Source of the DNA: Conexibacter arvalis
GTDB lineage: Bacteria > Actinomycetota > Thermoleophilia > Solirubrobacterales > Solirubrobacteraceae
Direction of reading: 5' to 3'
Assembly (NCBI RefSeq): GCF_014199525.1
Contig: NZ_JACHNU010000001.1
Location: 1,466,182 to 1,530,181 of the forward strand
Length of the DNA stretch: 64,000 nt
The position numbers were made by a program, and so were the translations under genes. Below the pieces are notes generated by a model. It did not search any database and was not told where the DNA came from. It was given only the letters and a program-made list of their open reading frames with translations. Every line of letters starts with the position of its first letter. Position 1 is the stretch's first letter. This document shows, piece by piece, positions 60,999 through 64,000 of this stretch.

Positions 60999-62126
60999 AT
61001 GCAGACCGGATTCGTGTGGCACGAGCGGTACATGTGGCACAACACCGGCCGCGCGAGCGGCCCGTTCCTGTCGGACGCCTCGGGCTGGCTGGAGCCCGAC
61101 TGGCGCCACACGGAGAACTCCGACACGAAGCGCCGGCTGCGCAACCTGCTCGACGTCAGCGGCCTGCTCGACCGGCTGGTGCGGATCGACCCGCGCCCGG
61201 CGACGGTCGAGGAGCTCTGCCGCTTCCATGCTCCGGAGTACGTCGAGCGGGTCCGCGAGCTGTCGGCCGGCGCCGGCGGCGAGGGGGTCGACGGCACGAC
61301 GGTGATCGGCAAGGGCTCCTACGAGGTCGCGCTGCTCGCGGCCGGCGGGGTGATCGCAGCCGTCGACGCCGTCCTCGACGGCACCGTCGACAACGCGTAC
61401 GCGCTCGTGCGCCCGGCCGGCCACCACGCCCTCGCCGACGCGGCGATGGGCTTCTGCCTGTTCGGCAACGTCGCCGTCGCCGCGCACCACGCCCGTGTCG
61501 CGCGCGGGCTGGAGCGGGTCGCGGTCGTCGACTGGGACGTCCATCACGGCAACGGCACGCAGGCCGCCTTCTACGACGACCCGAGCGTGCTGACGATCTC
61601 GCTCCACCAGGACAACTGCTTCCCGCCCGGCTCGGGGCTGGTCGAGGAGACCGGCGCGGGCGCCGGCGAGGGCTTCAACATCAACGTCCCGCTGCCGCCC
61701 GGCTCCGGCGACGGCGCCTACGAGGCGGCGTTCGAGCGGATCGTCGTGCCCGCGCTGGAGCGGTTCGAGCCGCAGCTGATCCTCGTCGCCTCGGGGCTGG
61801 ACGCGAGCGCGATGGACCCGCTCGGGCGGATGATGCTGTCGCCGAGGGGCTACGGGCGGATCGCCGAGCAGCTGCTCGACGCGGCCGCGCGCCTCTGCGA
61901 CGGTCGCGTCGCGATGGCGCACGAGGGCGGCTACTCCGCCGAGCTGGTGCCGTTCTGCGGCCTCGCGGTGATCGAGAGAATGGCCGGGGTCGAGACCAAG
62001 GTGCGCGGAACGATCCTGCAGGAGTTCCCCGCGGGGATGGGGCAGCAGCAGCTGCAGCCGCACGAGGCGGCGCTGATCGACCGCGTCGCCGAGGCGGCGG
62101 GGCTGGCGGAGCGGGCGGTCGGGTGA
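60999..62126 (+). CDS. Class II histone deacetylase / acetylpolyamine amidohydrolase
   Basis: 375 residues. HDAC-fold zinc site: PAGHHALADAAMGFCLFGNVA, VDWDVHHGNGTQ, SGLDASAMDPLG and HEGGYSAE. The family in bacteria removes acetyl groups from polyamines or acetylated small molecules; the residues that bind zinc (Asp, His, Asp) are present. GAGGAG at six bases fixes the ATG at 60999. Paired with the LysR gene. Confidence 0.93.
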   Translation: MQTGFVWHERYMWHNTGRASGPFLSDASGWLEPDWRHTENSDTKRRLRNLLDVSGLLDRLVRIDPRPATVEELCRFHAPEYVERVRELSAGAGGEGVDGTTVIGKGSYEVALLAAGGVIAAVDAVLDGTVDNAYALVRPAGHHALADAAMGFCLFGNVAVAAHHARVARGLERVAVVDWDVHHGNGTQAAFYDDPSVLTISLHQDNCFPPGSGLVEETGAGAGEGFNINVPLPPGSGDGAYEAAFERIVVPALERFEPQLILVASGLDASAMDPLGRMMLSPRGYGRIAEQLLDAAARLCDGRVAMAHEGGYSAELVPFCGLAVIERMAGVETKVRGTILQEFPAGMGQQQLQPHEAALIDRVAEAAGLAERAVG

Positions 62127-62167
62127 GGACGGGGGTGCGCGTGACGGCCGCCGCCGACCGGCGCGGC

Positions 62168-62995
62168 TCAGGCGTCGGCCTTGGCGGCCCAGTGGTCGAG
62201 GGCGCTGGCGACGTGCTCGCGCATCAGCTGCTCGGCGAGGTCGCCCTGGCCGCCGGCGATCGCGGCGGCGATCGCCTTGTGCTCGGCGATGTCTCTGCCC
62301 TGCCAGTCGGGTCTGGCGGTGCGGCGCGCGAGCAGCCGGCGGCCGATCTCGACGATCCACTGCGCGGCGAGCGTCGCGACGATGTCGGGGTTGCCGGTCG
62401 CGCGGGCGACGGCGAGGTGGAAGTCGCGGCTGGCGTCATGGGTCTCGGCGGCGTCGCGCGCCCGCTCCTCGCGGGCGATCGTCGCGTCGATGGCGGCGAG
62501 GTGGTCGGCGGTGGCGCGCTCGGCGGCGAGGCGGGCGACGCCCGGCTCCAGCAGCAGGCGGATCTCCAGCCGCCGCATCACCTCCTCGATGCCGATCTCG
62601 GCGACGCGGAAGCCGTGGTTGGTGCGCGCGGTCACGAGGCCCTCGCCGGCGAGCCGGCGCAGCGCCTCGCGCACCGGCGTGCGCGAGATGCCGAGCTGCT
62701 CGGCCAGCTCGACCTGCCCGAGCCGCTCGCCCGGCGCGATCGCGCCGGTCAGGATCAGCTCGCGGATCTGCTCGTAGGCGAGGCCGACGACCGAGGAGGA
62801 CTCGATCGGCCGCAGCGGTCTGGCGGCCGCGGCTCCCGCGAGCCCGGCCGGACGGCGCGTGGGCTTCGCGGCGGCGTCTGCGGGCGGATGGCCGCCGACG
62901 AGCCGGGGCGGGGTGATGTCGGAATCGCGTGCCACGGCGGGGAAGCGTACTCGTCGAAGGACTTGTGTCGGCAGTGGAACTTCGGATGTCGACAT
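62168..62995 (-). CDS. GntR family regulator, FCD type
   Basis: 275 residues if it starts at ATG 62995, which lies inside a palindrome and has no ribosome binding site; GTG 62935 is an alternative (255 residues). The first ~60 residues are low-complexity, then a winged helix (VGLAYEQIRELILTGAI, VELAEQLGISRTPVREALRRLAGEGLV) and an FCD domain with His in RDFHLAVARATGN, EHKAIAAAIAGG and MREHVASAL. Not closely like the two GntR paralogues of the island. Divergent from the fumarylacetoacetate hydrolase gene, its probable target. Confidence 0.88.
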   Translation of the reverse strand: MSTSEVPLPTQVLRRVRFPAVARDSDITPPRLVGGHPPADAAAKPTRRPAGLAGAAAARPLRPIESSSVVGLAYEQIRELILTGAIAPGERLGQVELAEQLGISRTPVREALRRLAGEGLVTARTNHGFRVAEIGIEEVMRRLEIRLLLEPGVARLAAERATADHLAAIDATIAREERARDAAETHDASRDFHLAVARATGNPDIVATLAAQWIVEIGRRLLARRTARPDWQGRDIAEHKAIAAAIAGGQGDLAEQLMREHVASALDHWAAKADA

Positions 62996-63014
62996 GCGCG
63001 ATTCGCATGTCGAC
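62988..63014. promoter_or_regulatory. 11-bp perfect inverted repeat, putative GntR operator
   Basis: GTCGACATGCG-CGATT-CGCATGTCGAC. It overlaps the candidate ATG of the GntR gene and the -35 of the divergent promoter, so autorepression plus control of the hydrolase gene fits. Confidence 0.72.
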
Positions 63015-63031
63015 TTACGAATGGATACAAT
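63002..63031 (+). promoter_or_regulatory. Promoter of the fumarylacetoacetate hydrolase gene
   Basis: TTCGCA, 18 bases, TACAAT. The -35 is inside the GntR palindrome. Leader of about 135 bases to the ATG at 63175. Confidence 0.5.
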
Positions 63032-63174
63032 ATGGCGAGACTGGAGAACGGCCGACGGTCGCGCGGGGCGCGGCGGCTCGGCCTGGAGGGCGTCGCCGCG
63101 CTGTCGGGCGAGGCGCGCTCGGCGTCGGTCGCTCGCGCGGTCGGCGCGACGAGATTCGAGAGGTGAGACGAGGC

Positions 63175-64000
63175 ATGGCAAGAGTCCGGATCGCCGTCGG
63201 CCCGCGGAGCGCGGAGGCGGCTGACGGCGCGGAGGCGCGCTGGGGGAGAGTCGAGGGCGACGTCGTCGTGCTCGACGACGGCACGCGGCTGCCCGAGGCG
63301 GAGGTCGCCTACCTGGCTCCGGTGGAGCCGTCGAAGATCATCGCGGTGCATCTCACCTATCGCAGCCGGATCGAGGAGTACCAGGCGCGCACGCCCGCCT
63401 ACCCCTCGTACTTCATGAAGCCGCCGACGGCGCTCAACGGCCATCGCGGCGTGCTGAGACGGCCGGCCGGCGCCCGCTTCCTCAACTACGAGGGCGAGCT
63501 GGCGGTCGTCGTCGGCAGACGGATGCACGGCGTCTCGGTCGACGACGCGCTCGCATACGTCGAGGGCTACGCCGTCGCCAACGACGTCGGGCTGCACGAC
63601 TTCCGCCACGCCGACCGCGGCTCGATGCTGCGCGTCAAGGGCCAGGACGGCTTCCTGCCGATCTCCCCGACCGTCGTGCCGGCGAGCGAGTTCGACCCGA
63701 CCAGCTACGAGCTGCGCACGCTGCTCAACGGCGAGGTCGTCCAGCGCGCGACGGCCGACGACCTGATCTGGGGCGTCGCGTACCAGCTCGCCGACCTCTC
63801 CCGCCTGATCACGCTGGAGCCGGGCGACGTGGTCCTCACCGGCACGCCCGCCAACTCCCGCCCGATGGAGGTCGGGGACGTCGTCGCCGTCGAGATCGAC
63901 GGCCTCGGCCGCGTCGAGAGCACCGTCGTCGACTGGGAGGTCGACCTCGGCGAGGCCGGCGACCAGCTCGCGGTCTCGCCCAACACCCTGCACGTCGCGC
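63175..64000 (+). CDS. Fumarylacetoacetate hydrolase family protein (3' end outside window)
   Basis: 275 residues in the window with no stop. FAH landmarks: IIAVHLTYRSRIEEY, FMKPPTALNGHRGVL, LNYEGELAVVVGRRM (metal-binding Glu), NDVGLHDFRHADRGSMLRVKGQDGF and VVLTGTPANSRPMEVGDVV. It cleaves a C-C bond in a beta-diketo acid or hydrates/isomerises a ring-fission acid. Starts at ATG 63175 after GAGGTGAGACGAGG. Regulated by the divergent GntR. Confidence 0.92.
   Translation, partial: MARVRIAVGPRSAEAADGAEARWGRVEGDVVVLDDGTRLPEAEVAYLAPVEPSKIIAVHLTYRSRIEEYQARTPAYPSYFMKPPTALNGHRGVLRRPAGARFLNYEGELAVVVGRRMHGVSVDDALAYVEGYAVANDVGLHDFRHADRGSMLRVKGQDGFLPISPTVVPASEFDPTSYELRTLLNGEVVQRATADDLIWGVAYQLADLSRLITLEPGDVVLTGTPANSRPMEVGDVVAVEIDGLGRVESTVVDWEVDLGEAGDQLAVSPNTLHVA

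Noticed and set aside
63032-63166. 44-residue open frame starting just after TACAAT
   Set aside because: Its ATG lies only one base after the -10 hexamer, too near for normal transcription, and the composition is Arg/Gly-rich shadow-like.

Overview
The DNA is very GC-rich, with GC at nearly every third codon position and many GTG starts (one TTG start). Genes are tightly packed, with many ATGA/GTGA overlaps. The content (rifamycin phosphotransferase, FCD-type GntR regulators, CoxMSL-type hydroxylase, DtxR/IdeR-like box) points to a soil actinobacterium. A Thermoleophilia-type lineage such as Conexibacter or Solirubrobacter is my best guess but is unproven. No rRNA, tRNA, CRISPR array or transposase was seen.

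Layout. 1-8.7 kb is mixed: 3' part of a rifamycin phosphotransferase, a DHA2-type MFS exporter, fmdB-fmdA formamidase, a RibD-like reductase, a histidine phosphatase, a cupin fragment facing an N-terminally deleted epoxide hydrolase, a MarR-GNAT fusion with a start-codon palindrome, and a DUF488 gene. 8.7-9.2 kb has no gene and carries hairpins and a G-rich repeat.

9.2-51.5 kb is one large catabolic island. It holds UbiD; a molybdenum hydroxylase (CoxM/S/L-like) with its CoxG and XdhC accessories; an FAD-dependent ferredoxin reductase; two Rieske ring-hydroxylating dioxygenases (alpha plus beta) and one ferredoxin; a DUF1185/EthD-like/DHDPS-like/ornithine-cyclodeaminase-like operon; and a VOC dioxygenase, SDRs, an alpha/beta hydrolase, a ThDP enzyme, aldehyde dehydrogenases and a CE4 deacylase. 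It also has type 2 IPP isomerase, a PPOX flavoprotein and UbiX; two complete NitT/TauT-type ABC importers; an MFS carrier; a chemoreceptor; and two paralogous GntR/FCD regulators. Nearly every transcription unit in it starts at a palindrome with a GTATAC core, so I read it as one regulon. The gene set suggests uptake, chemotaxis and degradation of an aromatic or N-heteroaromatic carboxylate; the actual substrate cannot be read from sequence. Type 2 IPP isomerase beside UbiX may supply dimethylallyl units for the prenyl-FMN cofactor that UbiD needs.

51.5-64 kb is mixed again: a TetR regulator with a minisatellite-encoded N-terminus divergent from an SDR, a siderophore-interacting protein, a cold-shock protein with long leader and terminator, a P-loop-less kinase-like protein, a membrane/winged-helix protein, a lipoate ligase-family protein, DAHP synthase, a fatty acid desaturase, a divergent LysR/class II deacetylase pair, and a GntR regulator divergent from a fumarylacetoacetate hydrolase that runs off the right edge.
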